NCBI GenBank assembly: GCA_001916965.1
Contig: MNTL01000002.1
Span: forward strand, 62,001-126,000
Direction of reading: 5' to 3'
DNA: 64,000 nucleotides
From: Roseburia sp. CAG:10041_57
GTDB taxonomy: Bacteria; Bacillota; Clostridia; Lachnospirales; Lachnospiraceae
A program made the translations under genes and the position numbers. The notes under the pieces were generated by a model. The model worked only from the letters and a program-made list of their open reading frames with translations, was not told the DNA's origin and made no database searches. Shown here piece after piece: positions 16,033 through 24,250 of this stretch (positions are counted from its first letter, which is position 1; each line of letters begins with the position of its first letter).

Positions 16033-16167
16033 GTCCTCCGTGCGCTGGATGATCCGGCACTGGCTGGGATTACCATTCTTGCCATGACTGCCAATGCCCT
16101 TGACGAAGACAGAAAGGAAGCACTGGAATACGGTATGGATGGATTCTTTACATTAATGTTTTTGTAA
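16033..16167 (+). pseudogene. Receiver-domain remnant
   Basis: The frame ending at 16167 reads VLRALDDPALAGITILAMTA and then NALDEDRKEALEYGMDGF, the alpha4-beta5-alpha5 part of a two-component receiver. The phospho-acceptor half is missing and the K-P motif has become LMFL before the stop. Upstream codons back to 15944 look like unrelated charged sequence. It is a leftover of another hybrid kinase or regulator. Confidence 0.7.
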
Positions 16168-16294
16168 GATATAATGAAATTAAGGTGAAGAGGAACTTAA
16201 AATCATGAAGAGTTCCCCTTTATTATTGGAATGTATGGTAGATATTAAGGTCAGAGTATGGGAAGAATATGAATATAGGAAGGAATAAAAGCAG

Positions 16295-16654
16295 ATGACA
16301 GTACAAGAATGCTATGAGAGTATAGGAGCCGATTTTGAAGGTGTATTGGGCAGAATGGGTAGTGAAGCAATGGTGAAGCGATTTGCCCTGAAATTCCTTG
16401 ATGAGCCAAGCTATAGGAGTCTGGTAAAGGCAGTGGAAGAACAAAATGCAGAGGGAGCTTTCCGTGCTGCCCACACATTAAAAGGAATCTGCCTGAATCT
16501 GGGACTGGACGGACTTTACGAAGTCTGCGCATCCCTTACGGAGAGACTCCGGGGAAGAGAGTTCAACGGATATGAAGAAGCTTACGAGAAAGTTCAGCAG
16601 GAGTATCAGAATACCGTAGATGCAATCCGAACTATGGCAGAGTCTGGAAATTAA
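16295..16654 (+). CDS. HPt phosphotransfer protein
   Basis: 119 residues with the histidine-phosphotransfer four-helix pattern: RFALKFLDEPSYRSL, then AFRAAHTLKGICLNLGL with phospho-accepting His60, and DGLYEVCASLTERLRG. HPt proteins pass phosphate between receivers. AGGAAGGA precedes the ATG. Being downstream of a hybrid kinase and a receiver remnant, it likely completes that relay. The final response regulator is not in the window. Confidence 0.9.
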   Translation: MTVQECYESIGADFEGVLGRMGSEAMVKRFALKFLDEPSYRSLVKAVEEQNAEGAFRAAHTLKGICLNLGLDGLYEVCASLTERLRGREFNGYEEAYEKVQQEYQNTVDAIRTMAESGN

Positions 16655-16677
16655 AGATAAACTGTATTCATGAAAAT

Positions 16678-16722
16678 AAACAGAGCTTGTGGAAACACAA
16701 AAGTTTCCTGATCTCTGTTTTT
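16678..16722 (+). terminator. Terminator after HPt gene
   Basis: AAACAGAG (16678-16685) pairs with CTCTGTTT (16713-16720), with an inner GGAAAC/GTTTCC helix (16691-16696, 16703-16708), followed by T residues. Confidence 0.85.
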
Positions 16723-16740
16723 GTATTTTAGGAAAAACAG
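16720..16740. repeat. 21-bp direct repeat, copy 2
   Basis: Exact second copy of the sequence at 12725-12745. It begins in the T tract of the HPt terminator and ends ten bases before the -35 box of hisS. The two copies bracket the whole binding-protein/kinase/HPt block. Confidence 0.8.
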
Positions 16741-16749
16741 CAAAAAACC

Positions 16750-16778
16750 TTGAAAAAGGCACATAAACAGTGTAAAAT
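16750..16778 (+). promoter_or_regulatory. Promoter of hisS
   Basis: TTGAAA (16750-16755), 17-base spacer, TAAAAT (16773-16778). Start of transcription near 16785, 30 bases before the ATG of hisS. No T-box lies between. Confidence 0.7.
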
Positions 16779-16814
16779 TCTAACAGATTAATGAAAAAGG
16801 AAATGAGGTATAGT

Positions 16815-18074
16815 ATGGCACTGAATAAGAAGCCTGTTACGGGAATGAAAGATATTATGCCGGAAGAAATGGCAATCCGTGATTATGTAATCGGCGTGAT
16901 CAAGGAGACCTATGGTAAATTCGGTTTTACCCCTATAGAGACTCCCTGCATGGAGAATATAGCGAATTTAAGCAGCAAGCAGGGTGGAGAGAATGAGAAG
17001 CTGATCTTCAAGGTATTGAAGAGAGGTGAGAAGCTCAATCTTGAGACAGCCAAGGAAGAAGCTGACCTGGTAGACTTTGGTATGCGTTATGACCTGACAG
17101 TACCTCTGGTGCGTTATTATTCCAATCATGCCAATGAACTGCCTTCTCCTTTCAAGGCATTGCAGATGGGCAATGTATGGAGGGCAGACAGGCCACAGAG
17201 AGGCAGATATCGTCAGTTTATGCAGTGCGATATTGATATTTTGGGCGAAGCCTCCAATCTGGCAGAGATTGAGCTGATCCTTGCAACAACAACAACACTT
17301 GGCAGGATTGGTTTCAAGAATTTCGAGATCCGTATCAATGACAGAAGAATCTTAAAGGCAATGGCTGCGTACAGCGGTTTTGCCGAAGAAGATTATGATA
17401 ATATATTCATTATTCTGGATAAAATGGACAAAATAGGTCTTGATGGTGTAGAGAATGAACTGATCGAAGACGGCTATGCCAAAGACAGTGTAGAGAAGTA
17501 TCTTGCATTATTTAAAGGAATGCAGGAGAGCGAAGATACCTTGTCCTTTATCGAAGAGAAGATGACAGGCTTCCTTGAGGAAGATGTGAAGACAAGCTTC
17601 AGAGAGATCATTGAAAGTGTCAATGCGACCAAGGGAGATCATTTCAAGCTGGTATTTGATCCGACTCTGGTACGTGGTATGTCATATTATACAGGTACTA
17701 TTTTTGAGATTGCAATGCCTGAGTTTGGTGGAAGCTGCGGCGGCGGTGGACGTTATGACAAGATGGTAGGCAGATTTACAGGCAAGGATGTTCCTGCCTG
17801 CGGATTCTCCATCGGTTTTGAGCGTATTATCATGCTGCTTCTTGAGAGTGGCTTCAAAGTACCTTCCAGGAATAAGAAAATCGCTTATCTGATTGAGAAA
17901 GGCGTAGAGGGACAGGCTCTGTGTGATGTCATTGCCAAGGCACAGGAAGCAAGAAAGGACGGCACACAGGTACTGGTTGCCAGAATGAATAAGAATAAGA
18001 AGTTCCAGAAGGAACAGCTTACGGCAGAAGGATATGAGGAATTCCAGGAATTCTATAAAAATCCATTAAATTAG
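16815..18074 (+). CDS. hisS: Histidyl-tRNA synthetase
   Basis: 419 residues, class II synthetase. Motif 2 region: QMGNVWRADRPQRGRYRQF; histidine-specific motifs LVRGMSYYTGTIFEI and GGGRYDKMVGRF; motif 3 GFSIGFERI. It charges tRNA-His in the cytosol. The ATG at 16815 (MALNKKPVTG) has a GAGG 6 bases upstream; an ATG at 16791 in frame lacks a ribosome site. The C-terminal anticodon-binding domain is rather divergent but of normal length. aspS follows 48 bases later. Confidence 0.95.
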   Translation: MALNKKPVTGMKDIMPEEMAIRDYVIGVIKETYGKFGFTPIETPCMENIANLSSKQGGENEKLIFKVLKRGEKLNLETAKEEADLVDFGMRYDLTVPLVRYYSNHANELPSPFKALQMGNVWRADRPQRGRYRQFMQCDIDILGEASNLAEIELILATTTTLGRIGFKNFEIRINDRRILKAMAAYSGFAEEDYDNIFIILDKMDKIGLDGVENELIEDGYAKDSVEKYLALFKGMQESEDTLSFIEEKMTGFLEEDVKTSFREIIESVNATKGDHFKLVFDPTLVRGMSYYTGTIFEIAMPEFGGSCGGGGRYDKMVGRFTGKDVPACGFSIGFERIIMLLLESGFKVPSRNKKIAYLIEKGVEGQALCDVIAKAQEARKDGTQVLVARMNKNKKFQKEQLTAEGYEEFQEFYKNPLN

Positions 18075-18122
18075 TTTAAAATAACGTGTGATATTTTATT
18101 GCACAGAAATGAGGATAAAGAC

Positions 18123-19937
18123 ATGGCTGAGACTATGAAAGGTTTGAAGAGAACCCACAGATGTACAGAGGTCACCACAGCAAATGTTGGTCAGACCGTA
18201 ACCGTTATGGGCTGGGTACAGAAGAGTAGAAATAAAGGAGGAATCATTTTCGTAGATCTTCGTGACAGAAGTGGTCTGTTACAGATTATCTTCGAACAGG
18301 GTGATGATCCACAGAGATTCGTTGGAGCAGAAGAATTTGCCAAGGCTGAGAGCCTTAGAAGTGAATATGTAATCGCTGTTGTTGGTAAGGTAGAGAACCG
18401 TGAAGGCAATACCAATGAGAATATGGCAACAGGTGCAATCGAAGTTCGTGCGACACAGCTTCGTATTCTCTCTGAATCAGAGACACCGCCTTTTCAGATC
18501 GAGGCAGATTCCAAGACCAAGGAAGAGCTTCGTCTGAAATACCGTTATCTGGATCTGAGAAGACCTGACTTACAGGCTAAGATCATGATGAGAAGCCGTG
18601 TAGTAGCTAAGATTCGTGAGTTCATGACAAATGAAGGCTTCCTGGAGATCGAGACTCCTATTCTGAATAAGTCAACCCCAGAAGGCGCAAGAGATTACCT
18701 GGTACCAAGCCGTGTGCATCCTGGTACATTCTATGCTCTGCCCCAGTCACCACAGCTGTTCAAGCAGCTGCTGATGTGTTCTGGATTTGATAGATATTTC
18801 CAGATTGCAAAGTGCTTCCGTGATGAGGACTTACGTGCTGACAGACAGCCTGAGTTCACACAGGTAGATATGGAATTATCCTTCGTAGATGTAGATGATG
18901 TTATCGAAGTCAATGAGAGACTGTTAAAGGCTGTATTCAAGGAAACTATCGGTATCGACGTACCTAATCCTATCCCAAGAATGACATGGCAGGAAGCTAT
19001 GGATCGTTTCGGTTCTGATAAGCCTGATACACGTTTTGGTATGGAGCTTGTCAATGTCAGTGATGTAGTAGCAGGCTGTGGTTTCAGCGTATTTACATCT
19101 GCATTGGAGAATGGCGGTTCTGTTCGTGGTATCAACGCAGAAGGTCAGGGAGAGATGCCCAGAAAGAAGATCGATGCACTGGTAGAGTTTGCCAAGGGCT
19201 TTGGTGCCAAGGGTCTGGCATATATCGCAATCCAGCCTGACGGTACATTGAAATCTTCTTTTGCCAAGTTCATGACAGAAGAGCAGATGGCAGCACTTGT
19301 GAAAGCAATGAACGGTAAGAACGGAGACTTACTTCTGTTCGCAGCCGATAGAAATAAAGTCGTATGGGATGTATTAGGCAACCTTCGTCTGGAGATCGCA
19401 AGAAATCTTGGTATTCTGGACAAGAACCAGTACAACTTCCTGTGGGTAACAGAGTTCCCTCTTCTTGAGTGGAGTGAGGAAGAGAACAGATATGTAGCAA
19501 TGCATCATCCGTTCACAATGCCTATGGAAGAGGATATTCCACTTCTTGACACTGATCCCGGTAAGGTCCGTGCCAAGGCATACGATATCGTATTAAATGG
19601 TACAGAGCTTGGTGGCGGTAGTGTCCGTATCCATCAGGATGACATTCAGGAGAAGATGTTCGAGATCATCGGACTTTCCAAGGAAACAGCACAGGAGCGA
19701 TTTGGCTTCCTGTTGACTGCATTCAAGTATGGTGTACCACCTCACGCAGGACTTGCATTTGGTCTTGACCGTATGGTTATGCTGATGACGCAGGCAGATT
19801 CCATCCGTGAAGTAATTGCATTTCCTAAGGTAAAGGATGCATCCTGTCTGATGACAAATGCGCCTGACTATGTAGATGATATCCAGTTAAAGGAACTTGG
19901 TATTGCAGTTGTAGAACAATCTGAAACAGAAGAATAG
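18123..19937 (+). CDS. aspS: Aspartyl-tRNA synthetase
   Basis: 604 residues, the bacterial AspRS length. An OB-fold anticodon-binding domain (about 10-110, VMGWVQKSRNKGGIIFVDLR), class II core with QSPQLFKQLLM and FRDEDLRADRQPEFTQ (motif 2), a GAD insertion at about 290-420, and motif 3 GLAFGLDRMVMLM. It charges tRNA-Asp; discrimination against tRNA-Asn was not examined. The start at 18123 (MAETMKGLK) has a GAGGA upstream. Co-oriented with hisS, the common Firmicutes pair. Confidence 0.95.
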   Translation: MAETMKGLKRTHRCTEVTTANVGQTVTVMGWVQKSRNKGGIIFVDLRDRSGLLQIIFEQGDDPQRFVGAEEFAKAESLRSEYVIAVVGKVENREGNTNENMATGAIEVRATQLRILSESETPPFQIEADSKTKEELRLKYRYLDLRRPDLQAKIMMRSRVVAKIREFMTNEGFLEIETPILNKSTPEGARDYLVPSRVHPGTFYALPQSPQLFKQLLMCSGFDRYFQIAKCFRDEDLRADRQPEFTQVDMELSFVDVDDVIEVNERLLKAVFKETIGIDVPNPIPRMTWQEAMDRFGSDKPDTRFGMELVNVSDVVAGCGFSVFTSALENGGSVRGINAEGQGEMPRKKIDALVEFAKGFGAKGLAYIAIQPDGTLKSSFAKFMTEEQMAALVKAMNGKNGDLLLFAADRNKVVWDVLGNLRLEIARNLGILDKNQYNFLWVTEFPLLEWSEEENRYVAMHHPFTMPMEEDIPLLDTDPGKVRAKAYDIVLNGTELGGGSVRIHQDDIQEKMFEIIGLSKETAQERFGFLLTAFKYGVPPHAGLAFGLDRMVMLMTQADSIREVIAFPKVKDASCLMTNAPDYVDDIQLKELGIAVVEQSETEE

Positions 19938-19960
19938 TATTAGATGTGATAACAGAAATG

Positions 19961-19992
19961 AAGAGGGTACTCCGGACAAGGAATGCCCTCTT
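19961..19992 (+). terminator. Hairpin after aspS
   Basis: AAGAGGG (19961-19967) pairs with CCCTCTT (19986-19992); the T tract after it is poor. Possible weak terminator. Confidence 0.35.
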
Positions 19993-20038
19993 GTCTGCTA
20001 CAAAAATACGGCATGAAATCTGCCGGTATTAGAAAGAC

Positions 20039-20779
20039 ATGGGTATTAAAATGCTGGAATTAAGAGATGTATCTTATCATGTGGATGATGATAAGGGCAA
20101 GGATATTTTAAATCATATTAATCTGAAGATAGAAGACAGATTTACAGCGATCACGGGACCTAATGGTGGTGGTAAATCGACTCTGGCGAAGATGATAGCG
20201 GGTATCATCCGCCCTACAGAAGGACAGATTCTATTAGATGGAGAGGATATTACAGAACTTTCTATTACAGATCGTGCAAAGAAGGGGATCAGTTTTGCCT
20301 TTCAGCAACCAGTGCGCTTCAAGGGCATTACGGTTCTTGACCTGATACGGCTGGCATCGGGTGAAAAAGTCAGCGTAGACGGAGCCTGTAAGTATCTGTC
20401 AGAAGTAGGATTATGTGCAAGAGACTATATTAACCGAGAAGTAAACAGCTCTTTATCAGGTGGGGAATTAAAGAGAATAGAGATTGCAACGGTAATGGCA
20501 AGAGGTACGAAGCTCTCTATTTTTGATGAGCCGGAGGCAGGCATTGACTTGTGGAGCTTCCAGAATCTGATACAGGTATTTGAACAGATGCATGAGCAGA
20601 CCCAAGGCTCTATCGTAATCATATCCCACCAGGAGAGGATTCTGAATATAGCAGATAGAATTGTAGTTATTGCTGATGGAAGCATCACAGCAGAAGGCTC
20701 TAAGGAAGAGATATTGCCACAGCTTTTAAATGGGGATGCTTATTGTGTGCATAATAAAGGAGGTTGTATCCGTGGATGA
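20039..20779 (+). CDS. sufC: SufC-like Fe-S cluster assembly ATPase
   Basis: 246 residues, ABC-type ATPase without membrane partner. Walker A GPNGGGKS, Q-loop SFAFQQPVRF, signature LSGGELKR, Walker B with IFDEPEAGIDLW, switch His in IISHQER. DEPEAGID and the whole pattern are typical of SufC. It forms a complex with the SufB-like product of the next gene, which overlaps by 8 bases. Either the ATG at 20039 or one at 20051 may start it; neither has a strong ribosome site. SufS, SufU and SufD are not beside it. Confidence 0.88.
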   Translation: MGIKMLELRDVSYHVDDDKGKDILNHINLKIEDRFTAITGPNGGGKSTLAKMIAGIIRPTEGQILLDGEDITELSITDRAKKGISFAFQQPVRFKGITVLDLIRLASGEKVSVDGACKYLSEVGLCARDYINREVNSSLSGGELKRIEIATVMARGTKLSIFDEPEAGIDLWSFQNLIQVFEQMHEQTQGSIVIISHQERILNIADRIVVIADGSITAEGSKEEILPQLLNGDAYCVHNKGGCIRG

Positions 20780-21689
20780 GATTCAGAAGACATTACTTGC
20801 CGAGGTAGCTGATCTGCATGGAGTGCCTGCAGGTGCATACAATATCCGTTCAAATGGCGAGAGTATTGACAGAAAGTCTACAGAGCATATTGAGATCGTA
20901 GGCAAGACAGATAAATCAGGTATTGATATTTATATCAAACCCGGTACAAAAAATGAAAGTGTGCATATCCCTGTCATTTTGTCACAGACAGGCCTAAAAG
21001 AACTGGTATATAATGATTTCCATATCGGAGAAGACTGTGATGTGACGATCATTGCCGGATGCGGTATTCATAACAGTGGTGATGCAGCCAGTGAACATGA
21101 TGGTATTCATACCTTTTTCGTTGGTAAAAATGCGAAGCTGCGCTATGTGGAGAAGCATTACGGAAGTGGTGACGGTAAGGGAGAGAGAATCCTGAATCCA
21201 CAGACCATCGTGCACATGGAAGAGGGCAGCTACATGGAAATGGAAGCTGTACAGATCAAGGGTGTAGACTCTACAGTACGTGAGACACGTGCCGATCTGG
21301 CAGCAGGCGCTACACTGGTCGTAAAAGAGAAGATCATGACCCATGGCGTACAGCATGCAGAAACGAAATTCTATGTAGACCTGAATGGAGAAGATTCCAG
21401 TACGAATGTTGTGTCCAGATCCGTGGCAAAAGAGGATTCCACACAGGTATTCTATTCCCAGATCAATGGTAATAACAAATGTGCAGGTCATACAGAATGC
21501 GATGCCATTATCATGGACAGGGCTACAGTAAAGGCAATTCCTGCACTGGAAGCCAATAATCTGGAGGCGAGCCTGATCCATGAGGCGGCAATCGGCAAGA
21601 TTGCAGGAGAACAGCTCATCAAGCTGATGACACTTGGATTGACAGAGGCAGAAGCAGAAGAGCAGATTGTAAATGGATTCTTGAAATAA
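20772..21689 (+). CDS. Short SufB/SufD-family Fe-S scaffold protein
   Basis: 305 residues from a GTG at 20772, with AGGAGG ending 8 bases upstream inside sufC. The body is the right-handed beta-helix of SufB/SufD (GIHTFFVGKNAKLRYVEKHY, then NNKCAGHTECDAIIMD), ending with the conserved LIHEAAIGKI helix region. It is much shorter than classical SufB (about 470). A SufC plus one short SufB alone is the minimal SUF-like (SMS) arrangement described in archaea and anaerobes. It probably assembles Fe-S clusters for this anaerobe. Coupled translation by overlap. Confidence 0.85.
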   Translation: MDEIQKTLLAEVADLHGVPAGAYNIRSNGESIDRKSTEHIEIVGKTDKSGIDIYIKPGTKNESVHIPVILSQTGLKELVYNDFHIGEDCDVTIIAGCGIHNSGDAASEHDGIHTFFVGKNAKLRYVEKHYGSGDGKGERILNPQTIVHMEEGSYMEMEAVQIKGVDSTVRETRADLAAGATLVVKEKIMTHGVQHAETKFYVDLNGEDSSTNVVSRSVAKEDSTQVFYSQINGNNKCAGHTECDAIIMDRATVKAIPALEANNLEASLIHEAAIGKIAGEQLIKLMTLGLTEAEAEEQIVNGFLK

Positions 21690-21756
21690 GTGTAAAAACA
21701 ACTTTGTGCTGATGGCGCAAAGTCTGCTGGACAGGGGAAAGGTTTAGGTAGTAACA

Positions 21757-23115
21757 ATGAGCGTAACGAAGGATATGACAGAAGGCTCCCCCATGAAGCT
21801 GATTCTTGGGTTTTCTGTGCCTTTATTATTTGGTTATTTATTCCAGCAGCTCTATAATCTGGTAGATACCATGATCGTAGGGCAGTTTCTGGGCGTAGAT
21901 GCGCTGGCGGCAGTAGGTGCGACAGGCTCTATTAATTTTCTGATCATAGGATTCTGTAACGGCGTATGCAGTGGTTTTGCACTGCCGGTGGCACATCGTT
22001 TCGGGGCAAAGGACTATAAAACACTGCGTAAGCTCTATGCAAACAGTATCTGGTTATCGGTGATTTTTGCAGTGGTCATGACGGCTCTGACAGTAATATT
22101 TTGTAGACCGATTCTGACATTGATGCGAACGCCGGCGAATATTTTTGAATATTCCTATCAGTATATTCTGATTATTTTCATAGGTATTCCGGCTACGTAC
22201 CTGTTCAATCTGACTTCAGGCATGATCCGTGCACTGGGTAATTCCAGAGCACCTCTGATTATTCTTGTAATATCTTCATTCCTTAATGTCATATTGGACC
22301 TTGTTTTTATCCTGAATTTCAATATGGGAGTGGCAGGTGCAGCAGCAGCTACAGTATTATCCCAGGTGGTATCAGGAATTATCTGTGTGATCTATATCCG
22401 CAAAAAGGTGGAGATGCTGCAGTTATCTAAGGATGAGTGGCGGATGGAGAAGCGTGAAATGGCAGAGCTGTTCAACGCCGGTGTACCTATGGGATTGCAG
22501 TACTCCATTACAGCAATTGGCAGTGTTATTCTCCAGTCTGCAGTAAATACCTTGGGTTCTGATGCAGTAGCCAGTGTTACAGCAGCATCCAAGATCAGTA
22601 TGTTCATCGTGTGTCCTTTTGATTCCATGGGCGCTACGATGGCTACTTATGGAGGACAGAATGCAGGCGGTTATAAGCTGGACCGGTTACATAAGGGACT
22701 GGGAAGCTGTATCATATTAGGTGCAGTATACTCCGTAATAGGATTATTGATTATTGCTGCATTTGGTCCACACCTGTTGAAGCTTTTTGTCAGTGGTAGT
22801 GAAACAGGAATTCTGGCAGATGCGCAGCATTTCCTTCTGATCAATGGATTGTTCTATTTTCCACTTGCATTGGTGAATATTGTCAGATTCATGATTCAGG
22901 GTATGGGATTTGGCTTCTTTGCCATTATAGCCGGTGTGTTGGAAATGGCAGCAAGGACTTTGGTAGGGGCAGTATTTGTGCCAATCTTTGGTTATAATGC
23001 TGCATGCTTTGCAAGCCCGCTTGCATGGATATTTGCAGACTGTTTCCTGATTCCGGCATATTTCGTTGTATGGAACAGGATGAAGCGTCATAAGGAAGCA
23101 TATAGACAGGTATAA
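21757..23115 (+). CDS. MATE-family efflux transporter
   Basis: 452 residues with about twelve membrane helices in two similar halves. The N-terminal SVPLLFGYLFQQLYNLVDTM and the VGQFLGVDALAAVGATG segment are typical of the MATE DinF/NorM-type group. These antiporters use Na+ or H+ gradients to export cationic drugs or metabolites. A GGGAAAGG box precedes the ATG by about 17 bases, a rather long distance. It stands alone between sufB and the nitroreductase. Substrate not predictable. Confidence 0.92.
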   Translation: MSVTKDMTEGSPMKLILGFSVPLLFGYLFQQLYNLVDTMIVGQFLGVDALAAVGATGSINFLIIGFCNGVCSGFALPVAHRFGAKDYKTLRKLYANSIWLSVIFAVVMTALTVIFCRPILTLMRTPANIFEYSYQYILIIFIGIPATYLFNLTSGMIRALGNSRAPLIILVISSFLNVILDLVFILNFNMGVAGAAAATVLSQVVSGIICVIYIRKKVEMLQLSKDEWRMEKREMAELFNAGVPMGLQYSITAIGSVILQSAVNTLGSDAVASVTAASKISMFIVCPFDSMGATMATYGGQNAGGYKLDRLHKGLGSCIILGAVYSVIGLLIIAAFGPHLLKLFVSGSETGILADAQHFLLINGLFYFPLALVNIVRFMIQGMGFGFFAIIAGVLEMAARTLVGAVFVPIFGYNAACFASPLAWIFADCFLIPAYFVVWNRMKRHKEAYRQV

Positions 23116-23212
23116 TAGTCCGTGAATAAGACGGCTATCTATAGACAGGATGAAGCTGCCGGCACGAGCCTTCATCCTAGAGAAGATACGTGCAGAGAAA
23201 GGATGGTACACA

Positions 23213-23755
23213 ATGGACGCATTAACATGTATTGAAACAAGAAGAAGTATCAGAAAGTATCAGGAGAAGCCAATCCCTCATGAAGTGATGGAAGAAATCA
23301 TTAAAGAAGCTTCTTTCGCACCATCATGGAAGAACTCCCAGGTAGTCAGATATGTTGTAGTTGAGAATCCTGAATTAAAGTCCAAGATTGCTAATGATGC
23401 AGTTCTTGGCTTCACTTACAATACAGGAACAATCGAGCATGCCGCAGCACTGGTAGTCGTTACAATGATCCAGGGCAGAAGCGGATATGAGAGAGACGGT
23501 TCCTTTACTACCAGCAAGGAAGACCGCTGGGAAATGTTCGATGCAGGTATCGCAACACAGACTTTCTGTCTGGCAGCGCATGAGAAAGGCATCGGTTCCG
23601 TTATCATGGGAATCTTTGATGAAGCTAAGGTTGGCGAACTTATCAACATCGAAGAAGGAAGAAAAGTAGCAGCGCTGGTTGCTGTAGGTTATCCCGCAGA
23701 GACACCGGAAGCACCTAAGAGAAAAACGGTAGAAGATTTGGTACGTTTCATGTAA
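23213..23755 (+). CDS. Nitroreductase-family FMN oxidoreductase
   Basis: 180 residues from the ATG at 23213 (GAAAGGA 9 bases upstream); an in-frame ATG at 23150 extends into sequence with no family match. CIETRRSIRKY at the N-terminus binds FMN phosphate, APSWKNSQVVRYVVV and GIGSVIMGIF are the other conserved parts. The enzyme is a dimeric flavoprotein that reduces nitro groups, quinones or enones with NAD(P)H. Natural substrate unknown. Confidence 0.92.
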   Translation: MDALTCIETRRSIRKYQEKPIPHEVMEEIIKEASFAPSWKNSQVVRYVVVENPELKSKIANDAVLGFTYNTGTIEHAAALVVVTMIQGRSGYERDGSFTTSKEDRWEMFDAGIATQTFCLAAHEKGIGSVIMGIFDEAKVGELINIEEGRKVAALVAVGYPAETPEAPKRKTVEDLVRFM

Positions 23756-23820
23756 TTGTGCATTTTTCATAATTCAAAATGATAATTATGCATAAAAATA
23801 CAATAGAACAGAAACAGGTA

Positions 23821-23849
23821 TTGACATATGCCGGCAAAGTGAATATAGT
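23821..23849 (+). promoter_or_regulatory. Promoter of the trp operon
   Basis: TTGACA (23821-23826), 17-base spacer, TATAGT (23844-23849). Transcription should start near 23856, giving a leader of about 395 bases before trpE. Confidence 0.8.
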
Positions 23850-23855
23850 TATATC

Positions 23856-24153
23856 ATAAAAACACAGAACAGAAACTAATGACCGAGAGGAGTACATGGT
23901 CTGAACGGATTCACAGAGAGCCGCAGGTGGTGGGATTGCAGCAGTCTAAGGAACATGGAATGGACTCGGGAAGGTGGGAGCAAAGAGCATATGCTTGAGT
24001 AATGCCCAACGGGATTTCCACCCGTTACCAAGGGAAGACGTATGATAGTACGTTTATGGAGAGGGTGTATTTTTATACATCAATTTAGGTGGTACCGCAG
24101 AAGTATATTCAAGAGCTTTTGTCCTAAGCAGTTAGGATAGAAGCTCTTTTTTT
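23856..24153 (+). promoter_or_regulatory. Tryptophan T-box leader
   Basis: The leader shows T-box hallmarks in order: a stem I base at about 23878, a stem I region with CAGAGAGCCGCAGGTGGTGG, a specifier loop GGAATGGACTC with the codon TGG at 23961-23963, a distal stem with AACGGGATTTCCACCCGTT, and the T-box sequence AGGTGGTACCGCAG at 24087-24100. The T-box pairs with the acceptor end of uncharged tRNA-Trp, which stabilises the antiterminator and lets transcription pass the terminator at 24111-24153. So the operon should be on when Trp-tRNA is uncharged. Confidence 0.93.
24111..24153 (+). terminator. T-box regulated terminator
   Basis: AAGAGCTT (24111-24118) pairs with AAGCTCTT (24141-24148), with inner TCCTAA/TTAGGA around GCAG, then seven T. 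Confidence 0.92.
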
Positions 24154-24157
24154 GCGC

Positions 24158-24222
24158 GAATAAGCAGAGCCCTAGGGCGAGCAACGCGAACGAGCAAGCG
24201 AAGCTTGCGAGTCTGCTTATTC
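24158..24222. repeat. 65-bp inverted-repeat element (REP-like) between T-box and trpE
   Basis: GAATAAGCAGA (24158-24168) and TCTGCTTATTC (24212-24222) are perfect 11-bp inverted ends. Inside is a second hairpin GCAAG-CGAAG-CTTGC (24194-24208). The composition differs from the flanks, and it sits after the terminator and before the ribosome site, so only antiterminated transcripts contain it. Confidence 0.65.
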
Positions 24223-24250
24223 ACAGAGGTGATAGTAAGGAGGTCAGCTC

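Noticed and set aside
16655..16814. T-box upstream of hisS
   Set aside because: No specifier stem or AGGTGG-type T-box sequence; only a terminator, a repeat and a simple promoter.
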